Source: Ignavibacteriota bacterium
GTDB lineage: Bacteria; Bacteroidota; Ignavibacteria; UBA10030; UBA6906
Length of the DNA stretch: 64,000 nt
Assembly: GCA_016707525.1 (NCBI GenBank)
Contig: JADJHP010000003.1
Coordinates: forward strand, 62,001-126,000
Reading direction: 5' to 3'
Positions 17,425 through 25,829 of this stretch are shown piece after piece. The notes below the pieces were generated by a model that was given only the letters and a program-made list of their open reading frames with translations, searched no databases and was not told where the DNA came from. The translations under genes and the position numbers were made by a program. How positions within the stretch are numbered: position 1 is the stretch's first letter; every line of letters begins with the position of its first letter.

Positions 17425-18413
17425 CTCTTTTTCAGGATCGTCGCTGCTTCTTTTGCAAAGTACGTCAGGATCATGTCGGCACCCGCGCGCTTGATGCTCG
17501 TGAGTACCTCCATCATCACCCGTTCGCCATCCACCCAGCCCTTCGCGGCCGCGGCCTTGATGAGCGAATACTCACCGCTGACGTTGTATGCCGCAGTGGG
17601 CATATGGAATTCATCCTTCACGCGGCGGATGATGTCGAGATAGGACAGCGCGGGCTTCACCATGACGATATCCGCACCCTCGCGGATATCCTGCGCCACC
17701 TCCCGCAGAGCTTCGTCGGCATTGGCGGGGTCCATCTGATGCGACCGCCGGTCGCCGAACTGTGGCGTGCTCTCTGCCGCTTCGCGGAACGGGCCGTAGA
17801 AGCCCGAGGCATACTTTGCCGCATACGACATGATCGGAAGGTTCGTATACCCGTTGGCATCCAGGACGCGGCGGATGGCACCGACCCGGCCATCGAACAT
17901 GTCCGACGGCGCGACCATATCGGCCCCTGCCTGCGCATGGGTGAGCGCTTCCTTCGTCAGGAGCTCCACCGAGGCGTCGTTCACGATCTCATCGCCCTTC
18001 ACGATGCCGCAGTGGCCATGCGATGTGTACTCGCACATGCACACATCCGTGATGAGGTACAGTTCCGGGACCTCCTTCTTGACAGCGCGGAGGGCAGTCT
18101 GCACGATCCCGTGTTCGTCATACGCACCGCTCCCGACCTCGTCTTTCTTCGGCGGGATGCCGAAGAAGATGACGGCAGGGATACCCAGGGCGTGCACATC
18201 GACACATTCGCGCACGATCTCATCCACGGACATCTGATAGACGCCGGGCATGGACGAGATCTCCTTCTTCACTTTCGTCCCGGGCACCGCGAAGAGCGGA
18301 TAGATGAAGTCGTTCACCGACAATTCCGTTTCGCGCACCATGGCGCGGAGCACGGGACTCATGCGGGTGCGACGCAACCGGCTGACCGGGTAGTTGCCCT
18401 CATATATCGACAT
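17421..18413 (-). CDS. hemB: Delta-aminolevulinic acid dehydratase (porphobilinogen synthase)
   Basis: HemB condenses two 5-aminolevulinates to porphobilinogen. The 330-residue product carries the two Schiff-base lysines K200 (MSYAAKYASGFYGPF) and K253 (MVKPALSYLDI). Its cysteine cluster DVCMCEYTSHGHC (C125, C127, C135) suggests a zinc-dependent enzyme. The ATG at 18413 has GGAG 7 bases upstream; an in-frame start at 18452 would approach the palindrome behind hemG. It overlaps hemL by four bases. Confidence 0.95.
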   Translation of the reverse strand: MSIYEGNYPVSRLRRTRMSPVLRAMVRETELSVNDFIYPLFAVPGTKVKKEISSMPGVYQMSVDEIVRECVDVHALGIPAVIFFGIPPKKDEVGSGAYDEHGIVQTALRAVKKEVPELYLITDVCMCEYTSHGHCGIVKGDEIVNDASVELLTKEALTHAQAGADMVAPSDMFDGRVGAIRRVLDANGYTNLPIMSYAAKYASGFYGPFREAAESTPQFGDRRSHQMDPANADEALREVAQDIREGADIVMVKPALSYLDIIRRVKDEFHMPTAAYNVSGEYSLIKAAAAKGWVDGERVMMEVLTSIKRAGADMILTYFAKEAATILKKR

Positions 18414-18465
18414 GATCGGTCTCCATAAACTCGTTTGAAGTTCCCATGACAATGCAATGCAGATA

Positions 18466-18491
18466 TCAGATATCTGAATTCAGATATCTGA
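18466..18491. repeat. Perfect 26-base palindrome of AGATATC words between hemG and hemB
   Basis: The two 13-base halves (TCAGATATCTGAA and its complement) are perfectly complementary without a loop, centred on GAATTC. Further AGATATC and CTGAATC words adjoin on both sides. It lies directly after the hemG stop codon. Confidence 0.85.
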
Positions 18492-18492
18492 A

Positions 18493-19875
18493 TCAGCTTC
18501 TCACGATCCTCTCGGCAACATCCCGCCCGTTCCGCACACAATCCCCTACCGCAATGCCGCCACGGTAGTTCGCGCACACCACGAGTCCGGGGTGCGAGGC
18601 TTCCAGCGCGTCCACCATCGTCATGATCTTCCCGTGACCCAGATTGTACTGGGGGATCGCACGGTCCCACCGGATGACCCGGGCATACGCCGGCTCGCCC
18701 TGCACTGCCATGATCGAGGCCAGTTCCGAGCGCACCATCGCGAGGATCTCCGCATCCGTCTGCGCGAGGAGTTCGGGCTGGCGCGACCCTCCCACAAAGG
18801 TCGTCAGTGCACAATGCCCCTCCGGCGCCCGGCCGGGGAACAGAGCCGAGGACCAGATCGTCCCGAGGATATTCCGCTTCTCGACCGCGGGGATGAGGTA
18901 CCCGAACCCATCCAGCGGGCGCCCGCACTGGCCGGTGCGGTATCCGAGATACACTTCCGCCACGGGGGGATAATAGATCCCCCGGAGTGCACGCGCGAGG
19001 TCCGCTGCATGCGGCTGGAGCAATCCTGCTGCCGTGTACGACGGCACCGCGAGCACGACATCCGAGGCCTCCAGGCGCGAGGCCCTTCCACCCAAGGTAT
19101 AGTCGATCGAAAAGCCCTGCCCCTTCCCCTGCGCAGACGGCTGCACGCCGATCGCGGTGACGGTGCAGTTGCATTGCACCGCCATGCCGAGACGATCCGC
19201 AATGGCTTCCGGGAACTGCTGCATGCCCCGCACGAACGAGAACATCCGTGCGCGGTCTTTCGCGACCTCTGCGCGCTTCTTGCGCTCGCGCGCACCGCCG
19301 ATCATGCCACGGATCAACCCGCCATACTTCTCTTCCAGTGCGTAGAGCTTCGGGAAGGCGCTCCGGACGCTCAACTCTTCGGGGTTACCGGCATACACCC
19401 CGGCTACGAAGGGATTGATCGCATAGTCCAGGAATTCCCGGCCCAGGCGGCGTTCCACGAACTCGGCGATGGTCTCCTCACGGGCAGCGCGACCCACAAA
19501 CGGTTCTTTCAGGAGCCGCAGTTTCCCGGGAACGGTCCACAGGCGCGACCTCAGAAAAGCCGGCGGGGACATGGGCAGAGCATGCAGCTGCCCGTTGCGG
19601 AGGATGTATCGGTTGTTGGATGCATCGTCCGCATACAGCCGGTCGCGCGTGAGTCCGAGGATCCCGAACATCTCGCCGAAGACCGGAGTGGTCTCCAGCG
19701 CGCTATTCGGCCCGGTCTCGACCATCCAGCCGCCGTCCTGCATCGTACGCATGGTCCCGCCCGCAACGCTCTCGCGTTCCAGGACGGTGACAGGCACACC
19801 GTTCTCTTTCAGCCAGAAGGCTGCGGTGAGTCCGGAGATCCCCCCGCCGATGACGACAACATGTTTCGTGCTCAT
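18493..19875 (-). CDS. hemG: Protoporphyrinogen oxidase (oxygen-dependent, HemY/HemG flavoprotein type)
   Basis: This FAD enzyme oxidises protoporphyrinogen IX to protoporphyrin IX. The 460-residue product has the N-terminal dinucleotide fold VVVIGGGISGLTAAFWL, the GGTMRT and ETGPNSALE motifs of the PPO family, and a C-terminal FAD segment CANYRGGIAVGDCVRNG. It is the monofunctional oxygen-linked type, which points to aerobic or microaerobic life. It overlaps hemH by four bases. Symbol usage varies (hemG or hemY). Confidence 0.93.
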   Translation of the reverse strand: MSTKHVVVIGGGISGLTAAFWLKENGVPVTVLERESVAGGTMRTMQDGGWMVETGPNSALETTPVFGEMFGILGLTRDRLYADDASNNRYILRNGQLHALPMSPPAFLRSRLWTVPGKLRLLKEPFVGRAAREETIAEFVERRLGREFLDYAINPFVAGVYAGNPEELSVRSAFPKLYALEEKYGGLIRGMIGGARERKKRAEVAKDRARMFSFVRGMQQFPEAIADRLGMAVQCNCTVTAIGVQPSAQGKGQGFSIDYTLGGRASRLEASDVVLAVPSYTAAGLLQPHAADLARALRGIYYPPVAEVYLGYRTGQCGRPLDGFGYLIPAVEKRNILGTIWSSALFPGRAPEGHCALTTFVGGSRQPELLAQTDAEILAMVRSELASIMAVQGEPAYARVIRWDRAIPQYNLGHGKIMTMVDALEASHPGLVVCANYRGGIAVGDCVRNGRDVAERIVRS

Positions 19876-20837
19876 GTGAGTTGCGCCTGTGCCAGTTCGG
19901 CCAGCGCACCGATGAATGATGGATTGGTATTGAGTGCCGGCATCATGTCATAGTATTGGATCCCGCGCGACCGCGCATGACGCCGCACTTCGATGTTGAT
20001 CTCCCACAGCGTTTCGCTGTGGTCGGACACGAACGCCACCGGTACAACGATCACGTGCGTGGCGCCTTCGTCCGCCAGCCGGTCCAACGTCTGCAGCAGC
20101 GAGGGCTCCAGCCATTTCTGCGGGCCCACCTTGCTCTGATAGCAGAGGTGATGGGGGATGCCGAACTTCCCTTCCCGGACCACCGCTTCATAGGTCCGCA
20201 CCACCTGTCCCTGATACGGATCCCCCTCCCGTACAAGTTTCATCGGTGTGCCGTGTGCGCTGAACACGATGTGGACATTCTTCCGGTCCGCCTCCGGGAC
20301 GCGCCGGAGAGCGATCCCGATATTGTTCACCAGCGCCCGGATCAGGAGCGGATGTTCGCAGTACTCCTCGACCACCGAGACCTCTGGCGCATATCCCACG
20401 CGGGCGCAGATCCGGTTCCACTCGTTGACGGCAGAGCCCGTCGTGCTCTTCGAAAAGTGGGGGTAGAGCGGCAGGAGCACCACGCGTTCGATCCCATCCT
20501 TCATGAGGCGTGCAATGGCTTCATCGGTCATAGGATGCCAGTACCGCATCGCGACATACACCGGCATCCCGGTACGGGCAGCAAGCGCATTGGCCTGACG
20601 CTGGGTCAGCCGGAGGATCGGCGATCGTCCGCCGATGTTCCGGTAGTACTCCTGCACTTTCGGGGCACGCTTGCCAGAGATCAATCGTGCGAGAGGCTTT
20701 CGGAACAGGAACGCGAGGGGCAGATCGATGATGTCCGGATCGCAAAAGAGGTTATACAGGAACGGCTCGACGGCCCCGAGGGCATCGGGTCCGCCGAGCT
20801 GAAGGAGAACGATGGCGGTGCGGGTGGACGGGGTCAT
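19872..20837 (-). CDS. hemH: Ferrochelatase
   Basis: HemH inserts ferrous iron into protoporphyrin IX to finish protoheme. The 321-residue product shows LLQLGGPD, GGRSPILRLTQRQA, RYWHPMTDEAIA, the conserved catalytic His in VFSAHGTPMKLV, and YQSKVGPQKWLEPSL. A conserved glutamate region (SDHSETLWEI) lies near the end. It begins three bases after hemE. Confidence 0.95.
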   Translation of the reverse strand: MTPSTRTAIVLLQLGGPDALGAVEPFLYNLFCDPDIIDLPLAFLFRKPLARLISGKRAPKVQEYYRNIGGRSPILRLTQRQANALAARTGMPVYVAMRYWHPMTDEAIARLMKDGIERVVLLPLYPHFSKSTTGSAVNEWNRICARVGYAPEVSVVEEYCEHPLLIRALVNNIGIALRRVPEADRKNVHIVFSAHGTPMKLVREGDPYQGQVVRTYEAVVREGKFGIPHHLCYQSKVGPQKWLEPSLLQTLDRLADEGATHVIVVPVAFVSDHSETLWEINIEVRRHARSRGIQYYDMMPALNTNPSFIGALAELAQAQLT

Positions 20838-20840
20838 GCT

Positions 20841-21896
20841 TCAACCCCGCCGGTGGAAGGCCGGGCTCAATTCCTGGACGGCGCGCACCATCGCGCGGGC
20901 GTGGTCCGGAGGAACATCCGGCAGGATGCCATGGCCCAGGTTGAAGATGTGTCCGGGCCCATCGCCGTACTTCTTGAGGATCGATCCGACCTCGTGGCGT
21001 ATCCGTTCGGGCGCGGCGTACAGGTACGCCGGGTCCAGGTTCCCCTGCAGCGCGACACGGTCACCGACGAGCTCACGCGCCTCACCGATATCGACCGTCC
21101 AATCGACGCCGACGACATCAGCCCCGATGGTCGAAAGTTCCTTCAGCGTCCCATGGATCCCCTTCGAGAAGACGATCACCGGAACGCCGCCGCGGTGCAT
21201 CCGGGCAACGATGTCTGCGATCCATTCGAGCGAGAACTTCCTGAAATGGTCAGGAGCGAGGATGCCGCCCCATGTATCGAAGATCTGTACCGCGTCGACC
21301 CCTGCCGCGATCTGTGCTTCGAGGTAGTTGCGCACGGAGACCGAGAGCTTCTCCAGCAACGCCATGAGTGTCGCGGGCTCATCCAGCATCATCTTCTTGA
21401 TCACGCTGAAGTTCTTCGTCCCGCCACCTTCGACCATATATGCAGCCAGTGTCCAGGGTGCCCCCGAGAACCCGATCAGCGGCACGCGCCCCTGGAGTTG
21501 CCGCTTGACGAGCGACGCCGCATCGGTGACGTACCGGAGGTCCCTGTCGGGATCGACCACCGGCAACGCATCCACCTGGCCGGCCGAACGGATGGGCATC
21601 GGGAAGCGTGGGCCGCGGGCCTCTTCCATGACCAGGTGCATGCCCATCGCTTCCGGGATCACGAGGATATCGGAAAAGAGGATCGCGGCATCGACACCGA
21701 TGAGGTCCACGGGCTGGATGGTCACTTCGGCCGCCAGTTCCGGTGTCCGCACCATCGTGAGGAAATCCGACTTCGCTCGCACGGCACGGTACTGGGGCAG
21801 GTAGCGCCCGGCCTGGCGCATCATCCAGACCGGCGTTCGTTCAACATGCTGGCGCCTGCATGCGCGGAGGAAAAGATCGTTCTGTAGAGTAGCCAT
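20841..21896 (-). CDS. hemE: Uroporphyrinogen decarboxylase
   Basis: HemE removes four carboxyl groups from uroporphyrinogen III. The 351-residue product has the N-terminal signature PVWMMRQAGRYLP, the loop SDILVIPEAMGM, GFSGAPWTLAAYMVEG, and a C-terminal FNLGHGILPD. It is separated from hemD by 33 bases. Confidence 0.96.
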   Translation of the reverse strand: MATLQNDLFLRACRRQHVERTPVWMMRQAGRYLPQYRAVRAKSDFLTMVRTPELAAEVTIQPVDLIGVDAAILFSDILVIPEAMGMHLVMEEARGPRFPMPIRSAGQVDALPVVDPDRDLRYVTDAASLVKRQLQGRVPLIGFSGAPWTLAAYMVEGGGTKNFSVIKKMMLDEPATLMALLEKLSVSVRNYLEAQIAAGVDAVQIFDTWGGILAPDHFRKFSLEWIADIVARMHRGGVPVIVFSKGIHGTLKELSTIGADVVGVDWTVDIGEARELVGDRVALQGNLDPAYLYAAPERIRHEVGSILKKYGDGPGHIFNLGHGILPDVPPDHARAMVRAVQELSPAFHRRG

Positions 21897-21929
21897 ATGT
21901 TCCCGTTATTCACAAGGGCACAGCGTTTT

Positions 21930-22727
21930 TTACCTGCCGGCGGCGGTGGCAACGTATGCCACGAGCGCCTCGACCAGTCCCTCATCGCTCGGCGTCGCGG
22001 CGATACCGTGCACAGGCACACCGCAACGGGCCGCCGCCGCACCGGTGGTCGACCCTATCACCGCCACCACACAGCCGTGCAGGAAGTGTTCGAGCTCCCC
22101 GGCGGCAAAGATCCCGCAACATTCCTCCACGGCAGAAGGACTCGCGAAGAGGAGCGCCTTGGGGGTCGCCGGGCGGAGAACCTCGCGCAAGGCCGACGCA
22201 GTGGCCGCATCGGGACCCGCCGTACGATACACGACGACGGGTACGATCTCCGCTCCTGCCGCTGCGAGGGCATCGGCGATCTCTTCCCGTCCGCGGTCGC
22301 CCCGCGGAAGCAGGAAGCGTTTCCCGCGGATATCCATGGATCCGAGCAATGCTCCGAGTGCGGCACCGGTGGCGGCGGCGGGGACCGCACGGGCGGTGAT
22401 CCCGTAGTCGTTCAGAGCATCGGCGGTCTTCGGGCCGACGGCAAACGCCCCGACATTCCGCCACGCGTTGGCGGGTATGCCCAGCGCCTTCGCTCTCCGA
22501 AAAAATGCATGGACGGCATTCGTGCTGGCGAACACCATACCGTGATACCCGGTCCGATGCAGCAGTGCTTCATCACACGCCACGAAGCTCCCGGGCGGAA
22601 GGATACGGATCATCGGCAGAAGCACAGGGATCCCGCCGGCACTGCTGACCGCTTCCGCGGTCCGTGCGCCCTGGCCTTCCGGGCGCGTGATGATGACCCT
22701 CAGGCCATCAAGGGTTGTTCGCTTCAT
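21930..22727 (-). CDS. hemD: Uroporphyrinogen-III synthase
   Basis: HemD closes and flips the D ring of hydroxymethylbilane. The family diverges strongly, but the 265-residue product has the expected two-lobed Rossmann-like pattern: IITRPEGQGARTAEAV at the N-terminus, FASTNAVHAFF, FAVGPKTADAL, and a C-terminal FASPSAVEECC with VIGSTTGAAA. The ATG at 22727 lies 20 bases inside hemC, whose 3' end carries the ribosome site region; the longer upstream frame is hemC read out of frame. Confidence 0.9.
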   Translation of the reverse strand: MKRTTLDGLRVIITRPEGQGARTAEAVSSAGGIPVLLPMIRILPPGSFVACDEALLHRTGYHGMVFASTNAVHAFFRRAKALGIPANAWRNVGAFAVGPKTADALNDYGITARAVPAAATGAALGALLGSMDIRGKRFLLPRGDRGREEIADALAAAGAEIVPVVVYRTAGPDAATASALREVLRPATPKALLFASPSAVEECCGIFAAGELEHFLHGCVVAVIGSTTGAAAARCGVPVHGIAATPSDEGLVEALVAYVATAAGR

Positions 22728-23658
22728 GCCGGATCGCTTCCAGGATAGCGCGGGCACCGAGGGCCAGCAGATCATCCGCGAGCGAGCGCCCGAGGGCATC
22801 CGCTTCTGACGGTGCTGCGTGTTGAGACCCCCGCACCACCTGTTTCCCGTCGAGCGAGCCGACCATCGCGTCCATGATGAGCTCGCCCTTTTCGATCCGG
22901 GCATAGGTGCCGATGGGGACCTGGCAGCCACCTTCGAGTGCACGGAGCAACGCCCGCTCCGCGGTCGTCGCCTGGCTGGTCACTTCATGATGCAGACATT
23001 TCACTACTTTCCGGATCTTCCGGTCTTTGGACCGGACCTCGATCCCGAGCGCCCCCTGCCCTACGGCAGGCAGCATCACGTGCGGATCGAGCGTCTCCCC
23101 GATCCGGTCCGCCCACCCCAACCGCACCACACCAGCGCGGGCGAGGATCATGCCGCCCCAGGTGGAGCCGGTGAGTTTTTGATACCGTGTATTCAGATTG
23201 CCACGGAGATCGATGACCGAGAGGTCCGGGCGCCGATGCAGGAGCTGTGATGTGCGGCGCAGGCTGCCCGTCGCGATCACGGCACCGGCCGGCTGGCCCG
23301 TCAGCGTCCGTTCTTTGGCATTCGGGCGCGGAAGGAACACGTCGCGCACATCCTCGCGCTCGGTGACCGCGGCGAGCACCAGCCCATCGGGCAGGTGTGT
23401 GGGCAGGTCCTTCAGGCTGTGCACCGCGAGATCGATGGCACCATCGAGGAGGGCACGTTCGATCTCCCGCGTGAAGAGGCCCTTGTCGCCGATGCGCGAC
23501 AGGGGTGCGTCCAGGATCCGGTCGCCGGTCGTCTTGATGATGACGATCTCGACGCTGGTGGACGGGAATGTCTGCGTGAGGCGGTCGCGTACCCAGTGGG
23601 CTTGCCAGAGCGCCAGGGCGCTCCCGCGGCTGCCGATGCGGATGATGTCAGTCGCCAT
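22708..23658 (-). CDS. hemC: Porphobilinogen deaminase (hydroxymethylbilane synthase)
   Basis: HemC links four porphobilinogen units. The 316-residue product has IGSRGSALALWQA, the catalytic D84 in HSLKDLPT, LRGNLNTRYQKL, and the dipyrromethane-cofactor cysteine C245 in LEGGCQVPIGTYA. It overlaps hemA by 11 bases and hemD by 20, so translation is likely coupled. Confidence 0.96.
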   Translation of the reverse strand: MATDIIRIGSRGSALALWQAHWVRDRLTQTFPSTSVEIVIIKTTGDRILDAPLSRIGDKGLFTREIERALLDGAIDLAVHSLKDLPTHLPDGLVLAAVTEREDVRDVFLPRPNAKERTLTGQPAGAVIATGSLRRTSQLLHRRPDLSVIDLRGNLNTRYQKLTGSTWGGMILARAGVVRLGWADRIGETLDPHVMLPAVGQGALGIEVRSKDRKIRKVVKCLHHEVTSQATTAERALLRALEGGCQVPIGTYARIEKGELIMDAMVGSLDGKQVVRGSQHAAPSEADALGRSLADDLLALGARAILEAIRHEANNP

Positions 23659-24931
23659 GTGATTCGTTCTTTGTCAGGCCGAACAATTCACGGAGCACTT
23701 TGATGCGCTGCAGCGTATCAGGCCCGTGGCTTCCGTTCTCCGCCCCTTGCTTCAGCGTCGTCAACGGTTGGTGCAGGATCTTGTTCACGATGCGTTTCGT
23801 GAGCATCTCCACCAGCTCGCGGTCCTCAGGCGTGAACCTGTTGATATTCTTGTGCACTTCCTCGGCACGGATCGCTTCGAGGGTGGTACGGAAATCCTGG
23901 ATCGTGGGTGCGACCTGCAGCGACTTGTGCCACCGGAGGAACTCCGCCATCTCCTCGCGCACGATGCGCGTGACCGCGGGCATTTCCGCCGTCCGCTTCT
24001 GCAGGTTCCGGTCCACGATCGCGCTGAGCGCGTCGATGTCGTACAGGAACACGTTCTCGATGCGACGTGCGGCCGGGTCGACGTTGCGCGGCACGCCGAT
24101 GTCAATGATGAAGAGCGGGTTGTTCCCGCGGCGGCGCATCACCTTCTGGACATCCTCCGGCCCGACGACGTAGGTCGGGCTGTTCACGGACGTGATGACG
24201 ATGTCCGCGACGCGGAGCCCCTCCGCCATCTGCTCGTAGTCCACCACTTCGCCGCCGAGTTCGGCGACAAGCGCCTCGGCGCGGGCACGGGTCCTGTTAG
24301 CAACACGGACGGTCCCGATCCCCTTCCCTACCATGTGCTTCAGTGTCAGCTCGCCCGTCTCGCCGGCACCGATCAGCAGGACCGACTTCCGGGAGAGGTC
24401 GGCGAAGATCTTGCTGGCAAGTTCCACGGCCGCATAGCTCACCGACACCGCGCCCTCGCAGATCGACGTCTCGGTGCGGACCCGTTTCCCCACATGCAGG
24501 CTTGCCTGCATGAGCCGGTTCATCACGGGGCCCAGGGCGCCGGCATCGCGCGCGAGCTGGAACGCTTCCTTGACCTGATTCAGGATCTGGATATCGCCGA
24601 TGACCATCGAATCGACGCCCGCCGCCACCTTGTAGAGGTGGTTCAGCACGGCACCGTCACGCCATGCGGTGAAATGCTCGGGGCGCACGGATCCATCGGC
24701 ATGCTTGAGGTCGAGGAGCGTGGCGATCACATCGGTGTGATGGAGAGAGGCGTCGCGCGGGACACCATACAGCTCCGTGCGGTTGCAGGTGGAGACCAGC
24801 ATGCACTCGTCAAAGAACCGTTCCTTCAACAGCGTCACAGCCTGCCGGGCTTCGTCGGTCGAGAGCCACATCCGTTCACGCACTTCCACCGCGGCGGTGT
24901 GGTGACTGATACCGATGGAAAAGAGATTCAT
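23648..24931 (-). CDS. hemA: Glutamyl-tRNA reductase
   Basis: HemA reduces glutamyl-tRNA(Glu) to glutamate-1-semialdehyde, the entry to C5 tetrapyrrole synthesis. The 427-residue product shows ISHHTAAVEVRER, the catalytic cysteine C49 in STCNRTELYG, the NADPH-binding fold LLIGAGETGELTLKHM, and the C-terminal helical dimerisation domain. It follows ccsA by 18 bases. HemA and HemL together show that 5-aminolevulinate is made by the C5 route. Confidence 0.96.
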   Translation of the reverse strand: MNLFSIGISHHTAAVEVRERMWLSTDEARQAVTLLKERFFDECMLVSTCNRTELYGVPRDASLHHTDVIATLLDLKHADGSVRPEHFTAWRDGAVLNHLYKVAAGVDSMVIGDIQILNQVKEAFQLARDAGALGPVMNRLMQASLHVGKRVRTETSICEGAVSVSYAAVELASKIFADLSRKSVLLIGAGETGELTLKHMVGKGIGTVRVANRTRARAEALVAELGGEVVDYEQMAEGLRVADIVITSVNSPTYVVGPEDVQKVMRRRGNNPLFIIDIGVPRNVDPAARRIENVFLYDIDALSAIVDRNLQKRTAEMPAVTRIVREEMAEFLRWHKSLQVAPTIQDFRTTLEAIRAEEVHKNINRFTPEDRELVEMLTKRIVNKILHQPLTTLKQGAENGSHGPDTLQRIKVLRELFGLTKNESHGD

Positions 24932-24949
24932 CCTACCCGCACGGCCCGT

Positions 24950-25780
24950 CTAGTGAAACGTGTGAAAGCTGCTGAGAAAGAGATTGATCACCATCATGGA
25001 GATGAACACGAACAGGAATCCGACCAGCGACACGATCATCGTCTTGCGCCCCTGCCACCCTCCGCGGCGCTTTGCCGTCAGGGCCAGGGCATACAGGCAC
25101 CAGATCGCGATCGTACCGATGAGTTTCGGATCGAAATACGAGATATCCTTGAAGACGATCGGCAGCCAGACCACCCCGACAAGGATGGCGATGGTCAGCA
25201 TCACGAACCCGAAAGCCTCCGAACGGTGGCTCATCGTCTCCAGGGTCTCCAGGTTCGGGAGCCGGCTGTAGACGATGCCGAAACGGCTGGACTTGATCTC
25301 GTGATACAGCATCAGATACAACAGGCCGTAGACCGCGGAGATGGAGAGTGCGGTGTACCCGAGGATCGCTGCGGACACATGGAAGCCGAGCAGCCGGCTG
25401 TGCAGGTAGTCCGGGATCACCAGGAGGTCCCGGATGAACAACGACGAGATCGTCTGGAAGATGAACGCCAGCGTCAGGACGAACAACCCTGTATTGTGCA
25501 CCCGCGTACGGAATTCGAGGTACAGGTACGCACCGCCGATGGAGGCGGCGAGCAGCGTCATGATCTCGAACAAGGACGTGATCGGCGGATGGTCGAAGAG
25601 CACCGTCCTCGCACCCAGGAACACCAGGTGGAGGACGATGATCACGATCAGCGCCGGATGCTTGATCCTCTCAAGCACGGGTGCACTCCTGAAGAACGTG
25701 ATGCCATACACGGCCACGAGTGCAGCGTACAGCACCGGCAGGAGCACCTGCAGGGCATCAACGATAAGGCGGACATCCAT
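24950..25780 (-). CDS. HemX/CcsA-like cytochrome c assembly membrane protein
   Basis: The 276-residue product has about eight hydrophobic segments and belongs to the CcmC/CcsA/HemX group that handles heme at the membrane. Conserved features are the His residues within membrane segments (HSRLLGFHVSAAILGYTA) and an aromatic-rich loop. Placement directly before hemA matches the hemX position in many heme operons, where HemX limits HemA amount; a role in cytochrome c synthesis is the alternative. No ribosome site is visible. A TATATT box lies 8 bases before the ATG, suggesting a leaderless mRNA. Confidence 0.85.
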   Translation of the reverse strand: MDVRLIVDALQVLLPVLYAALVAVYGITFFRSAPVLERIKHPALIVIIVLHLVFLGARTVLFDHPPITSLFEIMTLLAASIGGAYLYLEFRTRVHNTGLFVLTLAFIFQTISSLFIRDLLVIPDYLHSRLLGFHVSAAILGYTALSISAVYGLLYLMLYHEIKSSRFGIVYSRLPNLETLETMSHRSEAFGFVMLTIAILVGVVWLPIVFKDISYFDPKLIGTIAIWCLYALALTAKRRGGWQGRKTMIVSLVGFLFVFISMMVINLFLSSFHTFH

Positions 25781-25788
25781 AGTATTTA

Positions 25789-25794
25789 AATATA
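25789..25794 (-). promoter_or_regulatory. Possible -10 box of the heme operon
   Basis: TATATT on the minus strand lies 8 bases before the ccsA/hemX ATG in an AT-rich 20-base patch. No convincing -35 hexamer is visible. The spacing would give a leaderless transcript. Confidence 0.3.
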
Positions 25795-25829
25795 CGTATT
25801 TGGCGATTGAAAATGAAACCGCGGACCGG

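Noticed and set aside
19956..21887. A 643-codon plus-strand frame
   Set aside because: Antisense to hemH and hemE, both certain from catalytic motifs.
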